Assembly: GCF_002077155.1 (NCBI RefSeq) | Contig: NZ_CP015027.1 | Location: 186,001-250,000, forward strand | Length of the DNA: 64,000 nt | Direction of reading: 5' to 3' | Source: Sporosarcina sp. P33 | GTDB taxonomy: Bacteria > Bacillota > Bacilli > Bacillales_A > Planococcaceae | Shown here: positions 26,839 through 35,561 of the stretch, piece by piece | Position numbering within the stretch: the stretch's first letter is position 1 | Layout: every line of letters begins with the position of its first letter | Translations under genes and position numbers: made by a program | The notes under the pieces: model-generated | What the model saw: the letters and a program-made list of their open reading frames with translations, nothing else | Told to the model about the DNA's origin: nothing | The model's database searches: none

Positions 26839-26997
26839 ATGAAAGAAAAAAACTCCAATTCAGACAAGTATACGGTTGCAGGCACGAATATTGAAGAAGT
26901 AAAAAAGCAAAATGCAAACTCCGGTTTAACGTACAATGAGATCTATGAAGTACTAGCAAAAAAAATCGAAAGTGGGTCTGAACTAGATCATAAGTAA
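26839..26997 (+). CDS. Small hydrophilic protein, gamma-type-SASP-like
   Basis: The 52-residue product contains TVAGTNIEEVKKQNANSG, which resembles the T-x-x-x-V-K-K-Q-N-x-x-S unit of gamma-type spore proteins (SspE), then an acidic/basic helical tail. Gamma-type proteins are amino-acid reserves in spores and normally carry two longer repeats; this has one. GAGGTGAT precedes ATG 26839. A hairpin terminator follows at 27037. A spore role is a reasonable guess only; a small unrelated cytosolic protein is possible. Confidence 0.6.
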   Translation: MKEKNSNSDKYTVAGTNIEEVKKQNANSGLTYNEIYEVLAKKIESGSELDHK

Positions 26998-27036
26998 CTA
27001 CGTAGAGATAGAAACCACACCATAACCGTACACAAG

Positions 27037-27080
27037 AAAAACAGTTCTAGTCAGAAGAAACATCTGATTAGAACTGTTTT
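27037..27080 (+). terminator. Terminator of the SASP-like gene
   Basis: An AACAGTTCTAGTCAGA arm and a TCTGATTAGAACTGTT arm with one mismatch surround a 7-nt loop, followed by T-run. Confidence 0.8.
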
Positions 27081-27148
27081 AGTTTATATGAGCATAACAG
27101 TTGAACGAAGAACAGCAAAGTCATCTCGCTTTTTTCCCTCTATTAAAA

Positions 27149-27174
27149 AGCTTCTCGTTGCAATAACGAGAAGC
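27149..27174 (-). terminator. Terminator downstream of the Ku remnant
   Basis: GCTTCTCGTT (27150-27159) pairs with AACGAGAAGC (27165-27174); on the minus strand TTTTTAATA follows. It is intact although the gene it served is destroyed. Confidence 0.75.
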
Positions 27175-27204
27175 CTAAAGAGCAGTCATTAGATCCATTA
27201 CACT

Positions 27205-27330
27205 TTACGGCTTGCCCGGCCCTTTCTCACTTGGTGTTACGGTCTTGTCAGATTTCTCCTGTTCAATCAACTCCATTAGGGCCGATCGATACTCATCCGT
27301 ATATTTCGCCGCATCAAATGTCGTAGTCAA
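27205..27330 (-). pseudogene. Remnant of a Ku (NHEJ) gene, C-terminal end only
   Basis: The last 41 codons read LTTTFDAAKYTDEYRSALME then a LIEQEK helix and a Lys/Pro tail, a close fit to the C-terminus of bacterial Ku (the F-x-x-x-K-Y-x-D-E-Y-R-x-A-L-x-x-L-I-E pattern). Upstream of this the frame stays open to 27480 but has no Ku similarity and is Cys/Arg-rich. The break coincides with a perfect 10-bp palindrome (27334-27343 with 27349-27358). Ku and LigD repair double-strand breaks in spores; this copy cannot function. Confidence 0.6.
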
Positions 27331-27523
27331 TTGTTCGCCTAACGCTCGGTTAGGCGAAGCTTTGGCGCGCTTCCCCGTTTTTTCGCTCGGTTCGCATACA
27401 CTTTGGCGCGTTGCCTCCCCCTGCACGAATACAAGAAAAAGACCGTCGCTAATGGCTTTCAGCAACAGTCCTTTTATCAAGTAGTGGAATGCTTGTATCT
27501 ACATGCGTACTTTCAATAAAATG

Positions 27524-29809
27524 TCACTTCAAATGCTTATCAAAAAACTCGATCATCGCATGATAAAACTCAATTCGATTTTCTTCATTTCGGAAGCCAT
27601 GACCTTCGTTTTCTTTAAGCATATATTCCACATCAATGCCTCGCTTCTGCAAAGCTTCTACGATTTGGTCCGATTCAGCTTGGTTGACACGTGGATCATT
27701 TGCACCTTGTGCTACAAATAAAGGTGTTTTAATTTTGTCAACGTGGAAGACGGGTGAGACAGATTCCAACAATTCTTTGTCATTGACTGGATGGCCAACC
27801 CTTTTATATAGTTCATTCCGAATCGTTTCCCAATATGGCGGCATGGTTTCGAGCAGCGTAAAGATATTGGAGACACCCACATAGTCTACAGCTGCAGCAT
27901 AAAGATCCGGGGTGAAAGTGATGCCGGCTAAGGTCGCATAGCCCCCAAAGGACGCCCCGTAAATTCCCACCCGATCGGGATCTGCGATACCTTGATCGAT
28001 GGCCCATTGCACACCGTCCGTAATATCATTTTGGATCTTTAATCCCCATTCCTTGTTGCCCGCATCAGTAAATGCTTTACCGTAACCAGTCGAAGAACGG
28101 AAGTTCACTTGAAGCACTGCGTATCCGCGGTTGGCAAGTAGCTGCACTTCCGGATTGAAGCCCCACACATCCCGTGCCCAAGGACCGCCATGCGGATTGA
28201 CGATAAGCGGCAAATGTTCCACTTTTTTATTTTTTGGCACTGTCAAATAGCCATGGATGGTAAGCCCGTCCCTGCTTGTATAGGAAATGGGGTGCATGTC
28301 GGCTAATTGATCTTGATCGAGCCACGAAGAGAGTTCCGTCAATTTCGTCAGTTCATCTGTTGTCGAATCGTAATAGTAGTACGTGCCATAATCTTTATCA
28401 CTTGAAACAAGTACAATAAATTTGTTCATATCTTCATTATAATCCTTAAGCGTCAGTTCGCTTTCATCCACTTGAAGTTCGTCTTTCACCTTGTGGAAAA
28501 TGCGTTCTAATTCTTTATCGAAAAACTCATAATGCGATTTGTCTGTTACATACATGCTTGCTGCAAGTGCATCTTTTTTCTTATTGTAGAGAGTGTTCGT
28601 CACGTCTGCCTGTGGGTGGGAATAAAGGACTTTCTCATTTGCATCTAAATCGAACACAACGACTTCCATCTTATCCCGACCTTTATTGGATAAAGCATAA
28701 ATGGATTGATTATCTTTTGAAAATGCGATTGGTGAAATGACATCACTTTCTTCTGTTTGGACAAACGGTTTGAAATCATCCTCTTCCGTTTCTCGATAAA
28801 GAATTGTACTATCTACACCATCCGTTTCAATCGCAATTCGGATTTTGCCGTCATGGTCTGCGAGCCAGTCGGTAATATTGCCGGGGTTTTTCGCCACATG
28901 GTCTAGGTCACCCGTTTTAACATTCAATCGGTAAACATCAAAGACCGTCGGATCGTCTTTATTCAAGCCAATAAGAATTTCATTTTCAACACCAGATAAG
29001 TTGCTGATCAATTGCACTTTGGCACCCGGATAAGGTGTCAAATCCCGTTCTTCCTGGCCATTGAATCTGGACGCATAAATATGAAAATTTTCATCACCAC
29101 CGTTATCTTTCAAATAAAGGATGTGATTATCCTTCCAGAACGACGAAGCGACGTCCCGATCGGTTGAGCTCGTCACCCGAATAGGTTCATCCTCCTTATG
29201 CATCTTTTTGACAAAGACATTCATTCGGTTCTTCCATTCGGAACTATACGAGATATACTCACCATCCGGCGATATTTGATAACCGAAGTCTCCTGGGTTT
29301 TTCATGAAACCTTCTACGGAGATTTCTTTTACCCCTTTATTGTTAACTTCTTTTGAAGCAATTTCCTTTGCATTATTAATAATGCTTTCCATTTCTTTAG
29401 CAGTTACGGTTTCATCCTCTTGGCTGTAAACCTTTAAAAGCTGATAGATTTGTGCAGAATGCATATAATCTGCTGCGGACTTCTCCTGTTCCTCAATCTG
29501 AAGAGCACGGACTAAGATTTTAGCGATTTGACCCTTTGTGATTTGTTCTTCAAAATCCAATCTATCTGCCCCAACCCACTGCTGAACGAGCTCATCTCTC
29601 ATTTCTTTTGATCCATGCTGGTACGTTAGTTCATTTAAAGCGAATTGAATAAAGTCATGAACAGACACAGTATCATTAACTTTCATATTTCCCGCAACAC
29701 CTGCAGTCTCCCAGCTAAGCGACCGAACCATTTCATTGGTCTTGGCACCGAGTGGATAGGATACAAGAAGTGCGGAAGCCATTGCTGCTAGTAAAGCTTG
29801 TTTTTTCAC
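27524..29809 (-). CDS. Secreted S9 prolyl-oligopeptidase-family peptidase
   Basis: The 761-residue protein has a signal peptide (about 1-22), an N-terminal part (about 40-160) with an SLH-like ITKGQIAKILVRAL helix, a beta-propeller (about 170-490) and an alpha/beta-hydrolase domain. The catalytic triad is visible: Ser in GASFGG, Asp in GANDPRV and His in NEGHGF near the C-terminus. S9 enzymes cleave short peptides (dipeptidyl or acylaminoacyl type). It is the largest intact gene inside the direct-repeat-bounded segment. A peptide-scavenging role outside the cell is likely, together with the nearby M20 enzyme. Confidence 0.93.
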   Translation of the reverse strand: MKKQALLAAMASALLVSYPLGAKTNEMVRSLSWETAGVAGNMKVNDTVSVHDFIQFALNELTYQHGSKEMRDELVQQWVGADRLDFEEQITKGQIAKILVRALQIEEQEKSAADYMHSAQIYQLLKVYSQEDETVTAKEMESIINNAKEIASKEVNNKGVKEISVEGFMKNPGDFGYQISPDGEYISYSSEWKNRMNVFVKKMHKEDEPIRVTSSTDRDVASSFWKDNHILYLKDNGGDENFHIYASRFNGQEERDLTPYPGAKVQLISNLSGVENEILIGLNKDDPTVFDVYRLNVKTGDLDHVAKNPGNITDWLADHDGKIRIAIETDGVDSTILYRETEEDDFKPFVQTEESDVISPIAFSKDNQSIYALSNKGRDKMEVVVFDLDANEKVLYSHPQADVTNTLYNKKKDALAASMYVTDKSHYEFFDKELERIFHKVKDELQVDESELTLKDYNEDMNKFIVLVSSDKDYGTYYYYDSTTDELTKLTELSSWLDQDQLADMHPISYTSRDGLTIHGYLTVPKNKKVEHLPLIVNPHGGPWARDVWGFNPEVQLLANRGYAVLQVNFRSSTGYGKAFTDAGNKEWGLKIQNDITDGVQWAIDQGIADPDRVGIYGASFGGYATLAGITFTPDLYAAAVDYVGVSNIFTLLETMPPYWETIRNELYKRVGHPVNDKELLESVSPVFHVDKIKTPLFVAQGANDPRVNQAESDQIVEALQKRGIDVEYMLKENEGHGFRNEENRIEFYHAMIEFFDKHLK

Positions 29810-29917
29810 TGGTTAATCCCCCCTTTTCTGTAGTAATAATTGCGGTAATGTAGTATGTTTCATTGGCTTGTTTTCAATACAGAAATATGTCGGGAATGAG
29901 CTATATGACATGCAGTC

Positions 29918-30289
29918 ATGTTAGATGCAGTTGGTGCTGCTTTGGCGCACCCTTCCGAATCAGGCAAAATTTTGCGGGAAGTTCCATTATATGCGGCAAT
30001 GTATAATGAAGGAAAAGAAAGCGGTGTATTCACTAGCAAAGACAATGGGGTCGAACAGGTGAACATCTATTACACGATCCCTGGTTTCGATAGGAAGACA
30101 CTAATGATCATTATTGCTCTTATCACGCTGGCGGTTATTTTCACTGTTTTGTATATAGTAATCAGCCGGATGTTGAAACCGATCAGTCGGCTAACCCATC
30201 TGATGCATTCTGTTTCAGAAGGAGATTTGACTGTTCGTTCATCTGCTTATTATTTAATGGGCAGGGATTCCATTAAGAAAAATAAGTAG
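29918..30289 (+). pseudogene. Fragment of a methyl-accepting chemotaxis protein
   Basis: The 123-codon frame contains the end of an extracellular sensor domain, one transmembrane helix (about residues 61-82) and the first part of a HAMP domain (RMLKPISRLTHLMHSVSEGDL), then ends in an unrelated short tail. The whole methyl-accepting signalling region is missing, and there is no signal anchor or good ribosome binding site at the start. It is a decayed middle piece of a dCache-type chemoreceptor. Confidence 0.78.
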
Positions 30290-30373
30290 CGATTACTATA
30301 AATGGGTGCTTTAATCGTATAGCATTGTGGAAGGATAAGTAAGTGAACCTTATAAACGAAGGGGCGATTTATA

Positions 30374-31555
30374 ATGAAAGAACAACTCATGAAAATGCTT
30401 GAGGATAGAAAAGAAGAAATGATTCAAATCCGACGTTATTTGCACGAACATCCTGAGTTATCCTTTGAAGAGGAAAAGACAGCGCAATATATCATCGATT
30501 TTTACAAAGGAAAAGATGTTGACATTCAAACAAATGTTGGGAATGGCTACGGGATCATCGCTACGATCAAAGGTGAACGCCCCGGTAAAACAATTGGTCT
30601 TCGTGCGGACTTTGACGCACTGCCCATCCATGAGGAAACAGATGTACCATTCAAATCAAAAAATGAAGGCGTTATGCATGCTTGTGGACATGATGGACAT
30701 ACAGCGTATTTACTCGTTCTGGCGGATTGTTTGATTCAACTGCAATCAAAGTTGTCTGGGACTTATAAAATAATTCATCAGCACGCGGAAGAAGTACCGC
30801 CTGGTGGCGCCAAAAGTATGGTTGAATCCGGACTTCTTGACGACCTGGATGCGGTATATGGCATTCATCTTTTTCCAACAAATCCTGCTGGAGATGTGGG
30901 TTACTGCAGCGGCTATACAATGGCAGGCCGTTCCTTTTTCAAATTAAAAATACAAGGTGTCGGTGGGCATGGATCGTCTCCTCATCTAGCAAATGATGCG
31001 ATTGTAGCGGGTGCGCATTTCGTGACAGCCGTTCAAACCGTGATCAGCCGTCGATTGAATCCGTTTGACATGGGCGTGATAACCATTGGATCCTTCGATG
31101 GTAAAGGGCAATTTAACATCATCAAAGATTCTATTGCAATTGAAGGTGATGTACGTTATATGACCTCGGCTACACAGAAATTGATCGACAACGAAGTACA
31201 TCGAATCGTAAAGGGCATTGAAGAAGAATTCGGCGTTACATGCGAACTGGAGTACGTTCCGGATTATCCCCCACTTTACAACGATCCTGAAATCACAGCC
31301 GATGTTGTAAAGACCATTGAAAATTCGAGTGAACCAGAAATTCATAAGATCGTTGAATTTCCACGTTTCTCGGGATCAGAAGATTTTGCATACTACGCAG
31401 AAAAATTCCCGGCTTGCTTCTTCTTTATTGGCAGCAAACCGAAAGGCGCAGAAAAAGCATATTTTAACCACCATCCGAAATGGGATATTGATGAAGATGC
31501 CCTACTTGTTGCAGCAAAAGCAGTGGCAGAAGTTGTTTGCAGTTATAATAAATAG
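30374..31555 (+). CDS. M20D amidohydrolase / N-acyl-amino-acid hydrolase
   Basis: The 393-residue enzyme has the M20D pattern: RRYLHEHPELSFEE at the N-terminus, LRADFDALPI, the metal-binding MHACGHDGHT (about residues 101-110), the QHAEEVPPGG block and a C-terminal FSGSEDFAYY plus NHHPKWD. These di-metal enzymes (relatives of IAA-amino-acid hydrolase, YhaA, YtnL) remove acyl groups from amino acids or short peptides. GAAGGGGCG lies upstream of the ATG. It stands alone but next to the S9 peptidase within the repeat-bounded segment. Confidence 0.93.
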   Translation: MKEQLMKMLEDRKEEMIQIRRYLHEHPELSFEEEKTAQYIIDFYKGKDVDIQTNVGNGYGIIATIKGERPGKTIGLRADFDALPIHEETDVPFKSKNEGVMHACGHDGHTAYLLVLADCLIQLQSKLSGTYKIIHQHAEEVPPGGAKSMVESGLLDDLDAVYGIHLFPTNPAGDVGYCSGYTMAGRSFFKLKIQGVGGHGSSPHLANDAIVAGAHFVTAVQTVISRRLNPFDMGVITIGSFDGKGQFNIIKDSIAIEGDVRYMTSATQKLIDNEVHRIVKGIEEEFGVTCELEYVPDYPPLYNDPEITADVVKTIENSSEPEIHKIVEFPRFSGSEDFAYYAEKFPACFFFIGSKPKGAEKAYFNHHPKWDIDEDALLVAAKAVAEVVCSYNK

Positions 31556-31563
31556 GATAGCAA

Positions 31564-31595
31564 CAAAAGACTAGCTAGGTGTGGCCAGTCTTTTG
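31564..31595 (+). terminator. Hairpin after the M20 gene
   Basis: CAAAAGACT (31564-31572) pairs with AGTCTTTTG (31587-31595), extended by a mismatch and GC pairs. The T-run is short. Confidence 0.6.
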
Positions 31596-31654
31596 CCTTT
31601 CTTGGGTACTCAATCCTATTTGAAGGTCATGATGAGCTTATATTGCGTTACTCA

Positions 31655-31888
31655 TTAGAAGCTATAGGTAACATTGGGACATTTAAAAAATTTCCGTGAA
31701 CTAGGAAGAACTGTAAATGAAAATCTGCAAAGTCCTGAGAGTCCAATAATAGGAAGCAACTCCCAAATAAATAAGAATGGACGCTTGCGTTGATCTTCCG
31801 TAAGATTTTTTATATCTTTTCGCAAAGCAATAAAGAACAAAAAGAGCACTACACCCGCTACAACCAGTTTAATAGCCCCTGCCAACAC
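31655..31888 (-). CDS. Small hypothetical membrane protein
   Basis: The 77-codon frame begins with GTG 31888 behind AAAGGAAG. The product has a strong transmembrane span (about 3-21), a charged segment (LRKDIKNLTEDQRKRP), a second hydrophobic span and a Cys/Ser/Phe-rich tail that looks out of character. The tail may follow a frameshift, which would make this a shortened version of a longer protein. No family recognised. Confidence 0.4.
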   Translation of the reverse strand: MLAGAIKLVVAGVVLFLFFIALRKDIKNLTEDQRKRPFLFIWELLPIIGLSGLCRFSFTVLPSSRKFFKCPNVTYSF

Positions 31889-31906
31889 CCATCACTTCCT
31901 TTCAGT

Positions 31907-31979
31907 AAAAAAAGTACCCGTGCAGAAAACTTTCGTGTTTGTTTACACATTCACGTTTGTTTCTTGTACAGGTACTTTT
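31907..31979 (-). repeat. Terminator-like imperfect palindrome, copy C
   Basis: A 73-bp imperfect inverted repeat with outer AAAAGTACCCGTGCAGAAA and TTTCTTGTACAGGTACTTTT arms. It shares its left arm with copies A and B. It lies between the Rpn-like remnant and the small membrane protein gene. Confidence 0.65.
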
Positions 31980-31985
31980 CACTTT

Positions 31986-32178
31986 TCATTCACAGTGCCT
32001 GTCTTCCTGGAATCAAGAACAACCTGTTTATCAAGTTTTGCAGCCACAGCAATTTTCTCAACTTCTACTCCCATTGCTAAGAGACTTTGAGCCGTTCTAT
32101 TCTTCTCTTCCTCTGCCTTTTGAGTTGCTTTCTCCATAGCCTTCTCCGTAGCCTCTATACATTTTTTAGCAGCGCATC
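31986..32178 (-). pseudogene. C-terminal remnant of an Rpn/PD-(D/E)XK-type protein
   Basis: The minus-strand frame ending with TGA at 31986-31988 reads a Lys/Glu-rich helix (EATEKAMEKATQKAEEEKN) then RTAQSLLAMGVEVEKIAVAA, the typical tail of PD-(D/E)XK 'transposase'/Rpn recombination-promoting nucleases (a Gln/Lys/Glu coiled stretch plus L-L-x-M-G-V-x-V-E-x-I). The frame is cut by a stop at about 32174, within ten bases of direct repeat 2. The catalytic part is gone. Confidence 0.55.
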
Positions 32179-32182
32179 AAAC

Positions 32183-32282
32183 CTGCAGTATATCTTTATT
32201 TCATTTAAGTAGACAAAAAATCCGCAGGAAGAATTACTTCCTGCGGCCGGTATTATAAAACTAAAAGGTAAGGAGACTCGAT
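32183..32282 (-). repeat. Direct repeat 2: acoC end and terminator
   Basis: Matches 26661-26738 at 76 of 78 bases and continues with weaker similarity into the last acoC codons. Together the two copies bracket 5.5 kb in direct orientation. Confidence 0.85.
32222..32246 (-). terminator. Terminator of the acetoin dehydrogenase operon
   Basis: CCGCAGGAAG (32222-32231) pairs perfectly with CTTCCTGCGG (32237-32246); on the minus strand ATTTTTTG follows. It lies just after the acoC stop. Confidence 0.92.
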
Positions 32283-33503
32283 ATATTTTGCTAAAGCAGA
32301 TAAGAACTCTGCCGCCGTAGCACCGTCCACGATTTGATGATCGAATGTTATGCTGAGTGGAATCTTCTTGCACGCAGTAACGGTTCCCTCATTCGTAAGT
32401 GCCAGCTCCTCTTGGAGAGATCCAATACCTAAAATACCTGTTTCAGTTGGATTTAAGATCGGCGTGAAATATTCAATTCCACTTGCACCTAAGTTTGTGA
32501 TAGTGAATGTCGAACCTGAAAGTAAGTCTGAACCTGCTTCACCGCTTCGTGCTTTTTCTGTAATCTTCTTCATTTCATCGGCAAGCGTCCCAATAGTTTT
32601 TTGCTGTGCATTTTTAATGACAGGGACGAGTAAGCCATCGTCTAGTGACGTTGCGATTCCCAAGTGAACTTCGTTATACACTGTTAATTGCCCATTATGA
32701 TATTTGGAGTTCATCGATTGCACTTCCTGCAGTGCTAATACGGCTGCCCTTGCCAATAAAACAGTTATGCTTAGTTTTATGTCTGGATGGCTGGCACTTA
32801 CTTTATTTCGCAATGTCTGCTGGAATTCTATAAGCTGATCCGCGTCAACTTTACGATGTAACGTAAGCTGCGCAGATTGTGCTAAACTTTCCCGCATATT
32901 GCGCGCGATGGCTTTTCTCATAGGTGGTAGCCCTTCGCCGATAGATGTGCCGGCTGCAGTTTGTTGTGAAATTGATTCTTTTGGCTGCGGTGTATCCTTG
33001 AATGAACCACTGGCCAACACCCGCTCAATATCGCGTTTAGTAATTCTGCCGTTTCCGCCAGAACCTTCTATTGTTTCAATATCAATCGCCTGATCCTTTG
33101 CCATTCGTCTGGCAAGCGGTGTAATAAAAATTCGTTCACGGGACGTTTGTTCCGTTTTTGCGTTCATTGAAGGTTGCTTTGCTGAAGAGTCGGGCTTTTC
33201 GTATTCTGTAACTTCTACGCTGACGGCATTCGTATCCTGTTTGTCTGCTGCAGAAGCTTTTTCATCTTCTTCTCCAATTATTGCAAGTGCCTCCCCAACT
33301 TTCAGTTCATCTTCCACATCACCGAGTTGTTCCAGTAAAACACCTGAACACGGAGCTTCCACGTCTTGATTTAGTTTCTCTGAACTGATCATCAGCACCG
33401 GTTCACCTTTCGTAACTGAATCACCCACTTCTTTATACCATTCCGTGATAGTGCCTTCTGTCATCGTCATACCTAACTTTGGCATTACAATTGTTTCGCT
33501 CAT
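32253..33503 (-). CDS. acoC: Acetoin dehydrogenase E2 (dihydrolipoamide acetyltransferase)
   Basis: The 416-residue E2 has an N-terminal lipoyl domain (about 1-76; lipoylated Lys in the SSEKL turn near residue 43), a peripheral-subunit-binding domain (about 125-160; ITPLARRMAKDQ and GRITKRDIE) and a catalytic acyltransferase domain (about 190-416) with DHQIVDG, whose His and Asp are catalytic. It transfers the acetyl unit from lipoate to CoA. It is last in the operon, 27 bp after acoB, followed by a strong terminator. The acetoin assignment rests on the sigma-54 promoter and adjacent acoR. Confidence 0.93.
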   Translation of the reverse strand: MSETIVMPKLGMTMTEGTITEWYKEVGDSVTKGEPVLMISSEKLNQDVEAPCSGVLLEQLGDVEDELKVGEALAIIGEEDEKASAADKQDTNAVSVEVTEYEKPDSSAKQPSMNAKTEQTSRERIFITPLARRMAKDQAIDIETIEGSGGNGRITKRDIERVLASGSFKDTPQPKESISQQTAAGTSIGEGLPPMRKAIARNMRESLAQSAQLTLHRKVDADQLIEFQQTLRNKVSASHPDIKLSITVLLARAAVLALQEVQSMNSKYHNGQLTVYNEVHLGIATSLDDGLLVPVIKNAQQKTIGTLADEMKKITEKARSGEAGSDLLSGSTFTITNLGASGIEYFTPILNPTETGILGIGSLQEELALTNEGTVTACKKIPLSITFDHQIVDGATAAEFLSALAKYIESPYLLVL

Positions 33504-33530
33504 TAGTATTCACCTCCTGGATCGTCTCAA

Positions 33531-34571
33531 TTACTTTAAATCTGAGATAATTTCTTCAGCTACACGTAATACTTTGTCCGCATCTGGAATATATGCTTTT
33601 TCTAAATTGGCTGCAAAAGGCACCGGTGTGTTAGGCGCACATACTGTTTTAATAGGTCCATCTAAGTAATCAAATGCTTTATCAGCTACAACGGACGCCA
33701 CATCGGTCGCGGTGTTATTATGTGGATTCGATTCATCAATTACGATGAGGCGTCCTGTCTTTTTAACTGACTCTATGACAGTTTCCTGATCCCACGGCGA
33801 GATGGTGCGTAAATCAATTACCTCCACTTTTACCCCGTCACTGCTTAAGCGGTCTGCTGTTTCTTCCGCGACTTGAACCATTTTCCCAATGGCGACAATG
33901 GTAAGATCACTTCCTTCACGCACCACTTTCGCTTTACCAATTTCAACGGTGTAATATTCTTCAGGAACATCACCTTTCATTCCATACAGCATCTTATCTT
34001 CTGAAAAGACCACTAGATTATCATCTTCAATCGCCGCTAGCATAAGACCTTTTGCATCATACGGGTTGGAAGGCACTACGACCTTTACACCCGGAATGGC
34101 ACCGAATAGGCCATACAATGTTTGTGAGTGTTGTGCCGCCGCCCCTGCTCCGGCTCCGTGAACTGTTCGTACAGTAAGCGGTATTTTTGCTTTGCCGCCA
34201 AACATATAGCGCATTTTCGCTCCCTGGTTCAAAATAGGATCCAGCGCGAAACCTACAAAGTCGTTGAACATTAATTCCGCAATTGGACGCAAGCCAGTTG
34301 CAGCTGCACCGACAGCTGCACTGAAATACCCGTGCTCTGCAATCGGTGTATCAATTACACGTTCCCGTCCAAACTCTGTTACCAGACCTCTCGATAATCC
34401 AAACACGCCGCCGAATGCATCGTCATATCTTCCGTCATCTTGAACTAAGTGATCCACTTCAGCACCGCCTGCTACATCTGTTCCAATTAAAATTACTTTT
34501 TCATCATTGCGCATAGACTGTGCCATCGCCTCGTTAATTGCTGTCATGAATGTAAGTTTTCTTTCCGTCAT
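33531..34571 (-). CDS. acoB: Acetoin dehydrogenase E1 beta subunit
   Basis: The 346-residue beta subunit of a thiamin-diphosphate-dependent 2-oxo-acid-type dehydrogenase shows MTAINEAMAQSMRNDEKV, GTDVAGGAEV, the TPIAEHGY cofactor-side segment and the C-terminal transketolase domain (VIDLRTISPWD). With AcoA it cleaves acetoin and passes the acetyl group to the lipoyl arm of AcoC. It sits 18 bp downstream of acoA. Confidence 0.94.
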   Translation of the reverse strand: MTERKLTFMTAINEAMAQSMRNDEKVILIGTDVAGGAEVDHLVQDDGRYDDAFGGVFGLSRGLVTEFGRERVIDTPIAEHGYFSAAVGAAATGLRPIAELMFNDFVGFALDPILNQGAKMRYMFGGKAKIPLTVRTVHGAGAGAAAQHSQTLYGLFGAIPGVKVVVPSNPYDAKGLMLAAIEDDNLVVFSEDKMLYGMKGDVPEEYYTVEIGKAKVVREGSDLTIVAIGKMVQVAEETADRLSSDGVKVEVIDLRTISPWDQETVIESVKKTGRLIVIDESNPHNNTATDVASVVADKAFDYLDGPIKTVCAPNTPVPFAANLEKAYIPDADKVLRVAEEIISDLK

Positions 34572-34589
34572 CGTAAGTTCCCCCTTTTC

Positions 34590-35537
34590 TTATGCAAAAA
34601 TATCCGTATACAAAGTAGAGATATCCGGAAGCGGACTTTTCTCTGCGAACGCTACTGCCTCATCGATTGTTTTCTTGGCATTCTCTTCAATTTCATCGGC
34701 TTGTTTCTCTGTCATCCATTTATTTTTAATAGCTTTTTCGCGGAATTCTGTGATCGGATCACGATCTTTGTTTGGGTCATCATCTGTTTTATATTTCTGT
34801 TCATCCCCTTCAAAATGTCCGTAATGTCTATACGTATCGCATTCGATTAAAGTAGGGCCTTCACCGGATTTTGCACGTTCAATTGCTTTTTTAGTAGCTT
34901 CATATACCGCTTCCACATCCATACCGTCTACACGAATGCCGGGCATATTGTAGGCAGGTGCTCTTTCAGCAACCGTTTCTGAAGCAGATGCATAACGGAA
35001 AGGTGTACCTTCCCCAAATTGATTATTTTCACAAACGAAAATTACAGGTAAGTCTAAAATAGAAGCTAAATTAAGTCCTTCATGGAATGTTCCTTCGTTG
35101 GATGCGCCGTCACCAAAGAAACAAACGGCTACATGGTCTTGTCCAAGTGTTTTAATAGTCAATGCGGCACCAGCTGCTAAACCAAAGCCGCCGCCGACAA
35201 TTCCATTCGCACCAAGCATGCCTTTGTCTACATCAGCAACGTGCATCGATCCGCCTTTTCCTCCGCCAAGTCCATCCCGTTTACCCATAATTTCAGCCAT
35301 CATACCTTTAATGTCACAGCCTTTTGCAATCGCATGCCCGTGACCGCGATGGGTACTCGTAATGTAATCTTCGTCGTCAAGAAGTGCCATTACACCAGTA
35401 GCGACAGCTTCTTCTCCTGCGTATAAGTGTACGAATCCAGGAATAAGCCCTTTTCCAAATGTACGATGTACTTCCTCTTCGAAAAATCGAATTTCATTCA
35501 TCTTCTGGTAAATCCACAATGTTTTTTGCTGAACCAT
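34590..35537 (-). CDS. acoA: Acetoin dehydrogenase E1 alpha subunit
   Basis: The 315-residue alpha subunit carries the thiamin-diphosphate motif GDGASNEGTFHEGLNLAS...CENNQ near residues 145-180 and the STHRGHGHAIAKG loop. The length and lack of a long N-terminal extension fit AcoA rather than BkdAA or PdhA. It lies 24 bp after lpdA and 18 bp before acoB in one operon. Confidence 0.94.
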   Translation of the reverse strand: MVQQKTLWIYQKMNEIRFFEEEVHRTFGKGLIPGFVHLYAGEEAVATGVMALLDDEDYITSTHRGHGHAIAKGCDIKGMMAEIMGKRDGLGGGKGGSMHVADVDKGMLGANGIVGGGFGLAAGAALTIKTLGQDHVAVCFFGDGASNEGTFHEGLNLASILDLPVIFVCENNQFGEGTPFRYASASETVAERAPAYNMPGIRVDGMDVEAVYEATKKAIERAKSGEGPTLIECDTYRHYGHFEGDEQKYKTDDDPNKDRDPITEFREKAIKNKWMTEKQADEIEENAKKTIDEAVAFAEKSPLPDISTLYTDIFA

Positions 35538-35561
35538 AAAAAATTCCTCCCTCTATAAATT

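Noticed and set aside
26612..26959. 115-codon minus-strand frame
   Set aside because: It covers the E2 relic and terminator repeat and then the SASP-like gene; no start signal.
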